Shown here piece by piece: positions 12,360 through 25,625 of a stretch of DNA of 64,000 nt. The position numbers and the translations under genes were made by a program. The notes below the pieces were generated by a model that saw only the letters and a list, made by a program, of their open reading frames with translations, ran no database searches and was not told the origin of the DNA. The number at the start of each line of letters is the position of its first letter. The stretch's first letter is position 1. This stretch comes from Acheta domesticus (Eukaryota > Arthropoda > Insecta > Orthoptera > Gryllidae), in the NCBI GenBank assembly GCA_031308135.1, contig JAHLJT010000631.1:32163522-32227521 (forward strand), written 5' to 3'.

Positions 12360-12812
12360 CTGAATTGGATTAACTCGTTGAGTTGCTAGATGATTCTAAG
12401 GATAGGTAAGTTGTGCAAGAAACAAGGAATTGCAACAAGACTGTGCAAGTAACTGCAGCAAGGGTAACCATATCATTATTTTTGTTTTGTGAAGGACTGA
12501 ATTGGATTAACTCGTTAAGTTGTTAGATGCTTCCAAGTGCGGGAAAATTGTAAAAGAAAGAAGGGATTGGAACACGAGTGCGCAAGTGGTTACAGCTAAG
12601 GCCACCACATCATTATTTTTGTTTTGTGAAGGACTGAATTGGATTAACTCGTTAAGTTGTTGGAAGATTCTAACTGTGGGAAATTTGTAAAACATAGAAG
12701 GAATTGGAACACGAGTGTGCAAGTGGCTACAGCAAAGGCCACCACATTGTTATCTTCGTTTTGTGTAGCACTGAATTGGATGAACACGTCGAGTTGCTAG
12801 ACGGGTGGGCGA
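12360..12812. repeat. ~136-bp tandem repeat beside exon 10 donor
   Basis: Units start at about 12360, 12496, 12635 and 12771 with ctgaattggattaactcg and contain cacgagtgygcaagtgg and ccaccacatcatta. The fourth unit is cut short by exon 10. A lone related segment lies at about 11640-11735. Confidence 0.88.
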
Positions 12813-12818
12813 ACTGAC

Positions 12819-13263
12819 CTGGAGGCCGTGGCTGGCGCCGGCCTGCTCGCCCTGCGCGGCGCTGCTGGCCGCGGCGGCCGCCGCTTGCGCGGGCGCGGGC
12901 GAGAACTGCGCCGACCAGAAGAGGTCGCGCGGCAGGTAGCGCCAGAGGGCGCAGGCGCGGCCGGCCTCGGTCTCCAGGCGCGGCACCGGGAACAGCAGGA
13001 AGGGCGAGGCGGCCAGCAGCGTGCCGGCCAGCGCCTCGCGGAAGCGGTTGGCGCGCGGCAGCGGCGCCACGGGCAGCGGCCGCGCGCCCAGCACGGGCTC
13101 GCCCTCGCCCGCCAGCAGCAGTAGCAGCGGCGCGTCGCCCGCCTCCGCGCCGCCCGCCCCGCCCTCGCCCTCGCCGCCGCCCGCGCCGCCCGCCGACGAC
13201 CCCGCCCCGCCGCCGCCGGGCCAGTCGTCGTCCTCGTTGTCCACAGCCCGCCGCAGCGGGTCG
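12819..13263 (-). CDS. PIKfyve: PIKfyve/Fab1 exon 10 (start of Cys-rich pre-kinase region)
   Basis: Begins SDPLRRAVDNEDDDW, then Gly/Ala-rich filler, LLLLLAGEGEPVL, and the recognisable ANRFREALAGTLLAASPFLL followed by FPVPRLETEAGRACALWRYL. The family motif is F(R/K)xxLxxTLLxxSPxLxFPxPxLETExGxxCxLRxYF. It ends HGLQ with donor CAG|gtcagt, phase 0. A 136-bp tandem repeat starts about 10 bp after the donor. The acceptor tttgcag is preceded by T-rich sequence. A short exon between this and exon 11 cannot be excluded, because the family usually has about 20 residues between GLQ and HPFV. Confidence 0.92.
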
Positions 13264-15091
13264 CTGCAAAATTGCCAATTTTGGTTTTTACTCTTCAATT
13301 CTAATCTTCCTTCTAATGTTGTCAAATTTAAAAATATACTTTATTCCATTTAGATCATCACTAACATTACTGAAACAGTTATCTTTATTACTATTACTAT
13401 TATTATTATTATTACTGATATAAACATCAATGTTAACACTGCTATCAGCTATGGTATAATTGTTAAGTTATTATTATTGCTTACATTGTTTTTGTTACAT
13501 TTATTACTATTGTCATGTGCGTTATACAATGAAGTGAAGTGAAGTGAAGTGTAGTGTATTGCAAAGGAGTGCAGTGAAGTGTTAGTTAAATTAAAAGTCA
13601 ATTTAGTGATAACTTGAAATTAATTAGAACTAGGGTATCATCCTCTAATTCTAATGGTAATTCTAACTGTAAATGTTTATAATTGTTCTAATTCTAATTG
13701 TTTTCATGTTTGCCACCAACCATTAGGTCAAAGCGAACTGTAATAAATCTATCTAAACAGTATCTAGGCCAGGGGTGTCCAACTTGCAAGGCCTCAAGGG
13801 CCACAACTGAAACTTATAATATGGTCGCGGGCCATATTTTCATTAGTCGGGCGATTCACACCTGACTTCCCAGCATTGCTGATACCGGCACTTTGCCTGG
13901 CTGCTCTGAAACGGGAGGGGGCGTGGAACCTTGCGTTATATCAGGTCCCAATAAATGCCATCGCGGGCAGCATGCGCAGTTGGACAGCCCTACTCTACAC
14001 TTTCCTGAACATTTCGATACATTATTTACTGAAAAAAAATGTAGCTTTTTGTTTATTTTATTGAGTTCTGAATGTTCATCAGCACAGACCGACTGACGTT
14101 TCAGAAGTTCTCCTCATAAACAGTTCTGAAACTACTCACTCTCGAAGGCTGTGGTTTTCGCAGTTTCATATTCAGTTATCTTGTTTATCTGTGCCATTTG
14201 GCGGGCGTGTTGTTCTCCGTTTTTAGAGTTAAATATAATTTTCTCTCAGTTGCGGTAAGCGATGGGACGGTCTGGTGTGAGAAAACAATGTCAAATAGTT
14301 CTACTCAAATGACAAAACCCTTCATCAAAGGCAACAGATTCAAGCGTGACGAATGTTGAGGTTAACAATTTTTGGGATGCGGAATATAGTTTAATAATTA
14401 AGATCGTAACTCCAGAATTGATACAGTCAAGCCAAAGCAATAAATAACCAAAGTTAGCTCTCTTATATAAACCTAAGGGCTACAGAGATGTAGGCAGAAG
14501 CAGACCTAGACTGAAGTGGTGATAGCAGTTCTAAGTCTCGGAACTGGCCACTGGTTCCCAACCTTGTCAATGAAGAAGAAGAAGAAGAAGAAGAAGAAGA
14601 AGGAAAAGAAAAAGAATAAGAAGGAGAAGGAAAAGAAAAAGAAGAAGGAAAAGAAAAAGAAGAAGAAGAAGAAGAAGAAGGAAAAGAAAAAGAAGAAGAA
14701 GAAAAATAAGAAGAAGGAAAAGAAAAATAAGAAGAAGGAGAAGGAAAAGAAAAATAAGAAGAAGAAGAAGGAAAAGAAAAATAAGAAGAAGAAGAAGGAA
14801 AAGAAAAATAAGAAGAAGAAGAAGAAGAAGGAAAAGAAAAATAAGAAGAAGAAGAAGGAAAAGAAAAATAAGAAGAAGAAGAAGGAGAAGGAAAAGAAAA
14901 AGAATAAGAAGGAGAAGGAAAAGAAAAAGAATAAGAAGAAGAAGGAAAAGAAAAATAAGAAGAAGGAAAAGAAAAAGAAGAAGAAGAGGGAGGAGAAGAA
15001 GAAGAAGAGGGAGGAGAAGAAGAAGAAGAAGAAGAAGAAAAGAAGAAGAAGAAGAAGAAGAAGAAGAAGAAGAAGGGAATCTCGCCCTCAC
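13264..15091 (-). other. Intron 9 of PIKfyve
   Basis: A 1.8 kb intron. Contents are an ATT microsatellite (13388-13412), a GAAGT-type short repeat (13530-13555), a sequence at 13770 resembling a hAT terminus (CAGGGGTGTCCAACTTG) with no partner found, and a purine tract next to the donor. Confidence 0.75.
14570..15077. repeat. GAA/AAAG-rich polypurine tract
   Basis: About 500 bp of GAA, GGAAAAGAAAAA and AATAAG units on the plus strand, so a polypyrimidine tract in the PIKfyve transcript. It starts about 15 bp after the exon 9 donor. Long stop-free translations in both directions are artefacts of the repeat. Confidence 0.95.
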
Positions 15092-15537
15092 CTGAAGTCG
15101 CAGACGGCCTCGGCGGGCGCGCGGCGCTCCTCGCCCGGGGAGCGCTCGGGGCGGCTGCTGGCGCGCGAGCGCGGGCCCTCGCTCGCGCTGTCGCTGTCCG
15201 AAGGCGGCGGTTCCTCCACGCGCGGGACAGCCAACCGCTCCTCCGCCTCCTTCTTCAGCGGGCTCTTCGTCCACAGCTCCTCCTCGTCGTCCTCCTCCTC
15301 CTTGGCCTCCGCCTCCTCCACCTCGCCGCTCCTCTTCTTCCTCGTCGTCGTCGTCGTCGTCAGCCACATGTCGTCGGGGTCGTTCTCCTTCTTTGTTAGG
15401 TCCTCTCCTTTCTTCAATTCGCTCTCTTTATCGCTTTGCCTCGTGCTAGAGGAGGTGCTTTCATTTGGTGCTTTCTTCGAATTTTCTTTTTTGGAGTCCA
15501 CTTGTTCGCCGTTGTTGGATGGCATCTCCTCAGATTC
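15092..15537 (-). CDS. PIKfyve: PIKfyve/Fab1 exon 9 (charged linker)
   Basis: Encodes a hydrophilic linker: ESEEMPSNNGEQVDSKKENS, further Lys/Ser/Glu-rich sequence, a Thr run, acidic EEEDDEEEL, and finally RRAPAEAVCDF leading into the next exon's DPLRRAV. Its N-terminal half is far less GC-rich than the other exons. Phase is 0-in and 2-out (AG|gtgagg). An in-frame second acceptor nine bases upstream (15546) would add SAQ, so NAG-type alternative splicing is possible. A GAA/CTT simple repeat begins about 17 bp after the donor. There are no homologous blocks beyond CDFRDPL, so the assignment leans on phase and order. Confidence 0.82.
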
Positions 15538-18500
15538 CTGCGCAGACTGTCAGGGCAGACATAAGACTTTTTGTATTTGAACACTATTCGGAAGGAGTTA
15601 AGGTAGTATGTTCGTTATATCGACCACGGTGAAATACCCCCAAAAAGTATTTTAAATGAAAGTAAAATCGCTGTTCTTCAAGTTGGTGAGAAGAAACTAG
15701 CCCCTTACCGGCCTAATTTTTGAATAAATTAAGTTTTAATTAGCACAGGCTCTTATGGAGAAACTTTCGCGGGCATAGGTTTTTCCAAGATACCGGAGAA
15801 GTTATACGGTGAAAACTCGCTTTTTTTTTATTCAGTACATAGTAAATTTTTTGAGGAATCAGATGGTATTTAATTTAACCCACCTCACGGGCCATTCTGA
15901 GGAGTAATTAATAAAAACTACCGTGAAATTCATGGCAGCCGGAAGTGACGTTTCTCAGCCGACGAGGTTCGCGTCGCAAATCATGCTATTGACAGCACTG
16001 TTTCTCTTCGGGAATGATCGGAATTCAAATTTTGTATTCACGTCAAAACATTAGTCCATAACAAAAACAACTAAAATAACTAGTAATTCTAATAAAGAAA
16101 GGCTAATAATTTAATTGCTAACTGAAATTATTAACGATACTCTGAGTGAAGCCGAAGACACCCGAAAATATTTTAGTTGTGCCAAATTATGAAAATGAAA
16201 AATCATACGAGATACTAATTTTAATTTCGAACATTGTTTTTCTAAATCAATACTTTCAAATACCTCTTTTAAATATTTCAAAATCATTGTTTTATTATTC
16301 CATTAACAGTTACAAGCAGCTATTGTTAATTAACTGATGGAATAAATGATTGAGTATTTGACTAGCGACTGGCTCGAACATTCTACCTTAAGTGAACATT
16401 AATCACCATTTTCAGTGAACGCAGGTTTATCATCCATGGATGAGATGATACGACCTTTCAAATTAGAGAACGTATGTATAGCTTTCTCTGGCCGGTAAGT
16501 ATTTAAATCATATGATTATTCTTAATTTGTAGAATTTACAAAAGTATTAGATAAAACCATAATGTTCATTTATGACATGCGTACATGTTCTTCAATATTG
16601 TTCTCGAAAATTACTGAAAATAAAGAGTAAGTGAACTTCCAGAATGTGAAGCATAAAGATTTATTTTATAAAAAGGACATAGCACTCTGTTGGCTTAATA
16701 ATACGAAATATTCAGATAGTATGAGAATCTCAACGTACTCCAATATATCGATATTTCCATTCAAAAGCGTTTCACCCGAGATAAAACGAAAACATGTGCG
16801 GTGCCATAATCGAAATCATACATTTGAATTAATAATTTAATATAATAAGTTTACTAAAATAAATAATTTTCTTCCATGACTAATCCAACCTTTACTGAAT
16901 GTTACGACTACCAGCTTTTAAATCATAACTTCATTATCATCATTTCTCTTATTGAAAGCCTTCTATCGTATCAAAATAAGGATATAAAGTTTCAATAAAA
17001 TGGAATATATGCTGTGATTAGTTGATGTTGTAACACTTATTAAAGACACGACAAAAAAACGTTCAAGGACATTATCTTCAAATTGATTGCTCAAAACTCA
17101 CAGATGATGATTATACGCAATAAACATGAACTTGTATGGTGTTAATAGCACGGCGAAAAAGGGCTCACACCGTCCATCATGTTTCGTAAAAGGCACGAAA
17201 ATTCCTTCCGGAACATCAAAGCTCCGCCACGCGTGTTCTGCCCTTCGCGACACGACATGTTGATAAAAGGGAACATGTAAATACACCTCTTATTCAATTA
17301 TGGGTAGTGACAGGAACTGGAATCAAGGTTGCCTCCGGCGCGGCACGAATTCTTGTCGTACTTAAAACGTCGTTACCGTAACCTCGAGCCCGATTATGCC
17401 AAGGGCCACGCACGCGAGAACGGCCCGACAATTTCATTGCAGCCGCAACACGTCGTTTGGCTCTCGGCCTTCGAGAGCGGGCGGGCGCGGTGCGCAGACG
17501 GCGGAGATCGGGCGAGATAACCGCCTTCGGTCGATCGTCGAAAGAAACTCCATTCAGCGACGTTGAGGCACGTGGCTGGCGCCAGCGGCTCCCGAGAAGG
17601 GCTGCCAATCCCCTCCGTGTTTCCTTCGGAGGTTCACACTGTTAGGAATCGTCGTCAGGTTTAAGTAAAAATGTTCACGTTTGTATATTTAATCCGATTT
17701 TGAGTAATAATATGCAAGTTTAAGAAATGAACTCCGTTTTTCATTAACAGTTACAGCCCACCGCACAAATATTAAAACACAAAAATTAAACTCATGCAAA
17801 TTTACTTCGAAAAAACAAAATTAGGAAAATACCTTTCTCAACATGATATTAAACCGTATATTTACTATTGGTTTTAATGCCCCGCTTAACCAATTGATAC
17901 CATGCATAATAGACAAATAATATCGTCTCCTACATTATTTCAATAGTATACCTTCCTTTTACGGCACTCACACGCAACCAATCTTTGTAATTGAGGTCTC
18001 TACAGAAACAAAATTTCACAGAGACGTGACGAACTGCACTTTAACTTAAAAAATGTGAAGGATTTGTTTAAAAAACGCATCTAAATGTGCATGTAAAATG
18101 CAACCCGCAACACATGTCGTTTCGAAATCTATAGCGTTAAATAACTCCCAAACGCCGCATTCTAGGGCTTTAAAAACTAAAATATTGAGGCCATAGGTCT
18201 CAAATAAACGTTCCTCAGACAGTAATCCAGAGGTTGACCATTCCATTCCGTTTTTGTTGGTTCGACGCTTCTCGATTCTACCCCACCTGTTCAGAGACTG
18301 TAGAATCTGCAACTGTATATGAAATTACAAATTACTAGATATTCTATGCGACTGAATTATACGGGTGTACCTCTTTGCTCGATAATAAGTTTAAATAAGA
18401 ATAGTTTGTATTGATAAGGGTGTATTATATTGTTATCAATTACAAGATGACGTATAGAACAAGTGACGGAGGATAAGAGGGTCTTGACGAAAAATATACA

Positions 18501-21500
18501 TTACAGGCTTAATGTGGAAATGGAAAAATAAGAAAAAGGGTGGGGTATAGCATGCGAGAATTCTCGCACGGGTACGCTTGTTAGTTCAAAAATCAGTTAT
18601 CCAATAATTATAAAATTCTTCAGTTGACAGAGTATATGAATAATATATTTTGACGAAATTGTATATTTGTGATCGTGAGAAATGGAGAGTCAATTCAGAC
18701 AGTATCTGATCAGATATTGTACTGTTTGTGAAGAACAATAATATGATTATTAAAATAAGTTGGAAATGTATTTTTCTTCTTTCATTAAAAGTTACTTTTA
18801 ATTATAAATTTGCTTTCTTTCTGAAGGCCTCTCCGCACGTTTGAACACCTTCGAGTCACGCGTTTTCGAAAGGTGGCAACTCTGCGCGCGAGAGCGCGAG
18901 GCACTTTCCCATTTATTTACACGGCCGGAAGGTCCGCACGGCTGCAGACGAAACGGGCAGTGATCTACGGGCTTTATGTAGAATTTGCAATTCAATGAGA
19001 AACGCACATTACACGCGAAATGCATAAATATTCACAGGCCGCTTCCACCAACGTTACCTTGACGTTGCCTGTAATCTGACCCAGCGGCGACGTTAATGCA
19101 CCGCAACAGGATGCTAAACACGCAATCGTTGGTCGTATGTAAGTATTTTCCGTTTTCTTAATTTGGCCCATATTTAAACGCGGTTGATATTGCACTTTTT
19201 GCGAGTAATCTTTACCTTGAACGCGTTATGCGTTTTCTCAGTTTAGATGAAACCATTTACTGTTTTCTATGGAAACACACGGTGCATTCCTAACTGACTA
19301 TTACTGGCTAAAACATATGTTCTGAAGAATTCTTATTGACGATATACTGAAGAATTGCCAGTTTACTATTTTTTGGCTTTTTAGGTTTATTTTTTATTTT
19401 GTCTATTAGTTAAGAGCAGAGGGATATTGTTGTCAACTCTCAACAACAAAGCTAGAATATTAGATACTAATTAAAACCGACGAAGGAAAAATATTATCAT
19501 ACCAAAATGGCAGACTTGTTCATTCTAGTATCACGTTCTTTATACTTCTGAAAATTGTTCAAAAATATTTTTATCGTCGGGTAAAGACTCTTTATTTGCG
19601 AGATATACTTTTCATAAAAAGGGCAAATAGATTAATAAGAGGGGGCGTGAGATTTTTTGTCTACAAGAAGAATTATCCAATATCGAATACTGAAATGGCA
19701 ATACCAACGCAAAAACGCTAAAGCATGACAATTATTTCCTTCAATATTTTGATGGTATGATGTTAATATAAAATGTTTGTGTCAATTCATTTATTGCATG
19801 ATTTTCTTGCATTACAAGTGACTGATAATCTGAAGATCTGGATACCTGCATTAAATTACTTGTCGAGCTATATGCTTTCCCGCGTAATCTGTTTCTTTCC
19901 CCCTTTTTTTTCAATTATTCAAAAGGAAGTGAATGGTTGATTTTCTCGCTGGAGTGACGATTTCTTTCGGACATAACTTTTTCCATTTCCTTCCAGGGCG
20001 CAAGAAACAGCAGTAATCACAATACTAATTGAACTTTGACACAACACTAATTAAACCTGAACACAATACTAACTCTTCGTCGTACTGTCCACTTCACCAA
20101 AATAACTAATTCTTATATTGTCAATATTGCTTTAAAAAACAAACTTGAAACACTCACGAAGTGGACCCGCAGATGCAACAAAGAAATGTGAAAAATAATT
20201 TGGCTACCTTAATCGGAGTGAAACTATATGAACCACTTGTTGATCACAGAAATCACCAGTTGTAAACTCCGAAACTGCTACGCACCACAAGTGCATGCGA
20301 AGCTTCATTGCAACTCGTCTAAGGAAGTGCAGCCTCAGAGAAACAAGATTTTGTTATTGTTCACATGATATTCAAGGAAAATGAAAGCAAATTCATTCAT
20401 AAAATTTCATGTATCATTTTCGTGAGAGAACTTTGCAGAAGACTGGTACTGTAAAGAGCCATTAGGCTGGTTCACCGAAGCTCCGTTCTCACGCACCACA
20501 ATGCGAAAGAATTATGAGAGGTCGTCATCTACTCATTTCCTGTGGGAGAGAATCTAGTGGTATAGTGTTTAACTCACAACTTCAAAGTTTTTGTAACATC
20601 CTAAGAATTAAATCTTGAAGATGAGAGGAAAATAAACCACGATGCACAAAATTTTGTGAAATTTTACTGATGTACATTATATTTGTACAGAATTGCACTA
20701 CAGTATCTTGGTTGTTATTACCGGGACATTTAGGAAACCAACTCATTACTATAATACAGCGCAATATTCTAATATTCAGTGTGTTATATAGTTTATATGT
20801 GCAGTCGTACTGTAACTGTGCAAATGATGCTGAATCAATAATAGACGTTACTGCTTCATCACCGTATTATATTGTGGCTCCGATAGAGTCACAGCAGATA
20901 TTCTTAAGAAAAGAAAAGAAAGAAAGAATAGAATTCTCGCACCCCCATAACATTTACCTCATTATTATTTATTCAGCTCATAAACTCAATATTTTTATTC
21001 ATCATTCACTATTAAGAGTTAAAAAAGGGGGAAGGAATTCCAGAACTGAAGAAAACGTTCGCAGGTTGTACTTCTCCCCACACGTCACACACAGTTTCTA
21101 CTCTTCATTGACAAAATCAATCAAATCTCCATCAGATTTTTCGTCCAGTTTCCCTGATCCTTTGAGCAAATGCTGAGATGGCCCCTTGTTTTGCTTCTGG
21201 ACATAAATGTAACTTCATTATTTGTACACGTCTTCTGAATTTCAGTGGGAAATATAGTTATTCAAATTATCGTTCTCCATATTGTCGCGGCAAAAAGTAT
21301 TATTCTTTCGTGAAGAACATGATGAGGGTTATGGGCACAAATTTATAGCTAATTTACCTTTAAAAATAGATTTTATTATATAGGAGCGAACATTTTGTCA
21401 ACAAACATTGAAAAAAAACGCTCTTTTTTTCTGTTTTCAAAATTCGACTAGAATATGGCTTAGGATAGAGATCACAGAATTATGAAAACGTGCACAAAAT

Positions 21501-21583
21501 TCATTTTTCCCCATAGCTCGTCACACAGTGTACAACTGTTTTTGACGTAAATAAATAAAATCAAAACCTCTGGTGCTTCTTAC
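15538..21583 (-). other. Intron 8 of PIKfyve
   Basis: A 6 kb AT-rich intron with few recognisable features. A GC-rich unique block at 17290-17640 stands out, and a smaller one at 18830-19110. I found no conserved coding exon, transposon ends or tandem array here. Confidence 0.7.
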
Positions 21584-21839
21584 CGCGCGCCGTGCGTCGG
21601 GGGCGGCGGTGGCGGTGGCGGCGAGCGGGTCGTCGTCCTCGTCATCGTCGTCCGCGCAGAAGCGCGGCGCGGCGGGCGGCGAGGGCGGGCGCGCGCCCTC
21701 GGCCAATAGGAAGGCGCGCTCCAGGCGGCCGCCGTAGCGCGCCAGCAGCATCAGCTGCGCCACCCGCTTTACGCGCCGCAGCTCCGCGTCCCCGCCGCCG
21801 CGCAGCAGCACCGTCGCGCCCAGGCGCGGAGCCGCGCAC
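21584..21839 (-). CDS. PIKfyve: PIKfyve/Fab1 exon 8 (end of chaperonin-like domain)
   Basis: The split Gly codon gives GCAAPRLGATVLLRGGGDAE, then LRRVKRVAQLMLLARYGGRL and ERAFLLAEGARPP. This matches the family's 'GCP..LG(C/A)T(I/V)xLRGG...EL..VK' block and the helix after it. An acidic run DDDDEDDD starts the next linker. The donor is GCG|gtaaga, phase 0. Confidence 0.95.
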
Positions 21840-21964
21840 CTGCAATAACAACCTCACTGCACTTCGCTCGCGTAAAGCGCAACATTTCACAAGACAGCAA
21901 GTTGAAGGAGATATATGTCTGTTGCAAGAGTGGCACGACTCTAAAAACTAGTGGTGATAAAACA

Positions 21965-22655
21965 GCACGTATTTTCACGCACAATTACGCGCAAAGTACC
22001 TAAATTTTCGAAAAATTGGTCATGACATTCATTTAAAATCTATCTTTAAGGAACACATTTCATTATGGGAAAAATCTCGTTCTTTAATATTTTAGTTGTA
22101 GAAAGGCTCCGAAAAAATTCTGAACTCTTGCAATTTTCGAAAAATCAGGGTTTTCGACCAACTTGAGTCCTGCACCGTTCTCTTAAACGGCCTTCACACT
22201 ATTCAAGAACAAAATTTAATTACAATCGATGGAGCCATTTTCTTCATAATTTGGAAAATGTCTCAGGGGTTTCATGTAAAATACCCCCAAAATTAATACA
22301 TCGGTTTCAAATTCCAAGGTTCGCGATATCAGGCCGATCGATTGGAGAATATCAATTTTGGAAAAAAATCGGCAGAACGGTTTAGCCGCTAGCGTTGTTG
22401 ACAGACGGACCAGTAGACAGACGGACAGACGTTTTGCCATCATACGATTTTTCGGTATCAAGAACCTCCAAACCATGGATTCTGGCTACACTGTGTGTTA
22501 GAGGATTTCCCCCTAAATTCAGTAACTGGATTTATCCACTTTTTCGTTACCCGGGCCCTGTAGTAATAGTTTTCCTGCCGTAATTCACCGTTTTTTCGCG
22601 CAGTATTACATAAATTTCTCTCTACTCCGTAGCGAGAAAGTTTATTTTAAGTTAC
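21965..22655 (-). repeat. Dispersed repeat family R1, copy 2
   Basis: Inverted relative to copy 1. It carries the same order of blocks: tttcgaaaaatca, aaatacccccaaaattaat, a GACAGACGGACAGACG tract at about 22400-22432, ttttgcc, ggattctggctac, ggatttatccactttttcg, and the end block tttctctctactccgtag. The GACAGACGG tract is short here but expanded in other copies. Confidence 0.65.
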
Positions 22656-24611
22656 TATAAAGCTATTTTAAGTTAATGCACTCTCCAGTATTGCAGATTG
22701 GTCCACCTTCCAGCAGCAATACCAGCGTATCGTACAGTAGAGTTTTCTATCAACAAATGTAAGATGTGCTAACGCATGAAAGATGCATTTCAATACACGG
22801 TGAAACTTCAAACTCATTTATCTCAAAACCTGATTTTTTGAGTTATGCCACATATGCCCACGAACAATTTGTTCTGTGAATAAAAGTGGCAATATTTAAC
22901 TGCTTCTAAGTTCCGCAAAAACAAGTACATTGAACGTAAGTTCTTAATGCATCCAAAACGAGCAATGAAACTGGAATAACTGTTTTAAAAAGTCCACTTT
23001 GGCAACAACAAAAATATTGAGTTTTTTTCTTACATAAATTTTTTGTTGATTTTTTCTCACTTGCGCGGGAGATTTCAGGAACGTCTCCCCTATTATCATT
23101 TAGAACTGTTTGTCATCGAATTTTTTTTTCAAGTTGTTAATATGAGATTTTGTAAATTTCTATTTTACCACATTCGCCGGCGAGGTGCGTGAACAACACA
23201 ACGAAAATTAACATAATAGTGTATTGTCGTCGAAATTACTTTTTTCTCTCTCACGATTCTACGTACACTCTTAAAACTGAATCTCCGCAAATAAGCAAAT
23301 TTCAAGCAAATATAATATTCGAAATGTTTTTGAATATCATTATTTTTTATTATATTTTTGAATACCGGAATGACCGTATAGTTTTAAATTTTACTTCTCA
23401 TTGTCAGCTTGGACGTGATGAAGGCGAGACTCTTTTCTAAGTAACAATATTCTACATTGTACGAATTATTATCCAAGTGTTATTTTACATTTGAAATAAC
23501 TGTAAAATAATTTACTTTATCTATTCCACCCATGCGCTGAATTTCTAGTGCTAAGAGAGAATTGGTTCAACCTTTAACTTTTTTCAAAGGTGCATAGTCT
23601 ACAGTTAAATAGTCAAATAGCTTTCTTTCATTAATCTAATATGTTTACTCTGTGAAGCGTAGATTTCGTTCTTGTGGTAAAACGAACGAACACTATATTT
23701 ATTAAAGCCACTGAAAACGTTTCGGGGACACCTAACGTCCGGAAGTAAATGAGGTAATAAGAAGTTCAGTGTTCAAAAGTAGAGATAAAACAAGGAAAGA
23801 TATTTTGAAAACATCACTTCACTTCATTACATATTCATTATATTTAAAGTATATTTTTTACGAATAACATGAAAACATTTCAAGAGACAATTATTATTAA
23901 AACATTTCATAATTATCTGGTAAGTTAAAATTACAATACCTATGTTATAAGAATTCTAATCGATAGAAATACTTTTTAAAACATTATAATTTTCCATTAC
24001 AAAATTGGAGTTGATTATCGTGAGTCAGCTGAATCACGTCATAACGATTTATGTTATGGCAGAAAGGGAGTACAGTAATTAGAAGCGTTTCAATGTGGTA
24101 ATTGACACCTTGAAATCAAGAACCAGTTTTTATAATTCTCCCAGAATATTCTAGAAGTGTCCGTGTAAAAATGGTGTTCATCATTTTCCTCACCCAGAGG
24201 AATCGAATGAGCAATTTAATCATTCCTGCAAGTGCATTACCTCCCTAAAATCGCGTTTTTGTCTTTCGAAAATCCTCTTAAAAGGTTAAGGAAGGACCCT
24301 GAAAAAGAGTTAATTCCCGACCAGTAGACCGAGTTGCGTCGAATGACATCTCATTTGTCCCGAACGGTGAGCCGGAAGAACTCACAAACAAACATGACAT
24401 TCCCAGGTTGTATGACTGTTTAACCTGCATATGGAAGGTTGTTTTTTTTATGAAGGGAATGATAAACTTACAGTAACAGTTCACAAAATTTACTTAATGT
24501 ATCTTGTGTAACCCAGAAATTTTTGGAAAGTTCAGTAAATTCATCTCAACACCTATTTCAAACCAATTTAAAAATAAACAGGTATTTCAGAATAAATGTT
24601 ACAAATTTTTA

Positions 24612-24929
24612 GAGAATGTAGAAGAATCGAAAATGATCACCTTTTGCCGATAGACATCTAGTGGGAAATTGCATGTAACGGATTTATATGCATTTATTAT
24701 ACAAGTTACATTTGGGGCCCCTGCTTTTTAGGCAACGCCACATGCACAGGCGGAGAGGAGCATGAAATCATCTTGCCTGCGTAAGAACGTGGCCTGCTTT
24801 ACATAGGGAGTTGCCTCAAAATCAGGGACAAATGTCACATTTATAAATGCATATAACTCCGTTATATACTATTTCACACTTCACGTTTATCGGGAAAAAA
24901 GTGATCATTTGCGGCCCCTCTACATTCTC
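24612..24929. mobile_element. Foldback MITE with TA target site
   Basis: A near-complete palindrome of about 318 bp. Each arm is about 150 bp, beginning GAGAATGTAGA and passing through atgatcac, taacgga, tatatgcattta and ttgcctaaaa/ttgaggcaac-type sequence. TA flanks both ends (24610-24611 and 24930-24931), consistent with a Tc1/mariner-type MITE. Confidence 0.75.
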
Positions 24930-25625
24930 TAGAAGGTTGTAGCATTTATACTCAGACATTTTGTAAAAAAATATTGCATTGAAAATATATTCACCAAAAC
25001 AAAACCACAGATCATGGAGAAAAACACTTAAAGAAAACTATCACGTCCGAAATGTTTTGAAAGTACATTTCATTCAATAAGCCTTGAAAGTTTCAACTGA
25101 GAACTCGCGAAGATAACAATCTAGGTAATTCTTCGAAACAACCTCCCTCTTAGCGGCGACTTCTGACTAACGCGCTCTCCAAAACTCTCAGCATCACCCT
25201 CGGCGCGATGCCTTTCCCTCCGCGATGACTTTTATCTCCTTTTGGCGAGACCATGTATTTTTCAAGCGGCGGGGTTTCGGGCAAACTGCCACAGTGTTAC
25301 GGCCACGGTTCAGTTGCGAACCGCGCTGCCTCCTCATCCCTCATTCATTCGCTGCCAAGTTTCTTTCTGTAGAGCCAGCAATCAATAAATCTCATATCAC
25401 TCGCCCTGGAGTTGTGTTCCGCGGATACATTTCAAAACATACTACCGTGATAATTATCCAACACGCAAGAAAGATTCACATTTCTTTCTAAAAAAAAATC
25501 GAATCGTTTCCTATACATTTCAACTTCCAAAGCAATTAATGTTCACGTAACTTCACAGTGGTAGCTGCAATGCATGAATTTCAATGAATTATTTAAATTG
25601 TATAAACAACTGTATGCATTCTAAA

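Larger units (their letters stand above)
10410..12818 (-). other. Intron 10 of PIKfyve
   Basis: A 2.4 kb intron containing a family C SINE with an internal 17-bp minisatellite, a hairpin at 12217-12345 and 136-bp tandem units ending at the exon 10 donor. Nothing recognisable is seen at 11160-11640 or 11740-12200. Confidence 0.75.

Noticed and set aside
13770..14565. Complete hAT element starting CAGGGGTGTCCAACTTG
   Set aside because: Only one plausible terminus was found. The candidate right end near 14560 gives no matching 8-bp duplication (atctaggc versus tcaatgaa).
14516..15580. 354-codon Lys/Glu-rich plus-strand protein
   Set aside because: Simple-repeat translation running antisense into PIKfyve exon 9.
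17290..17640. rRNA gene fragment
   Set aside because: The texture is reminiscent of rDNA spacer, but I could not match any conserved 18S or 28S block.
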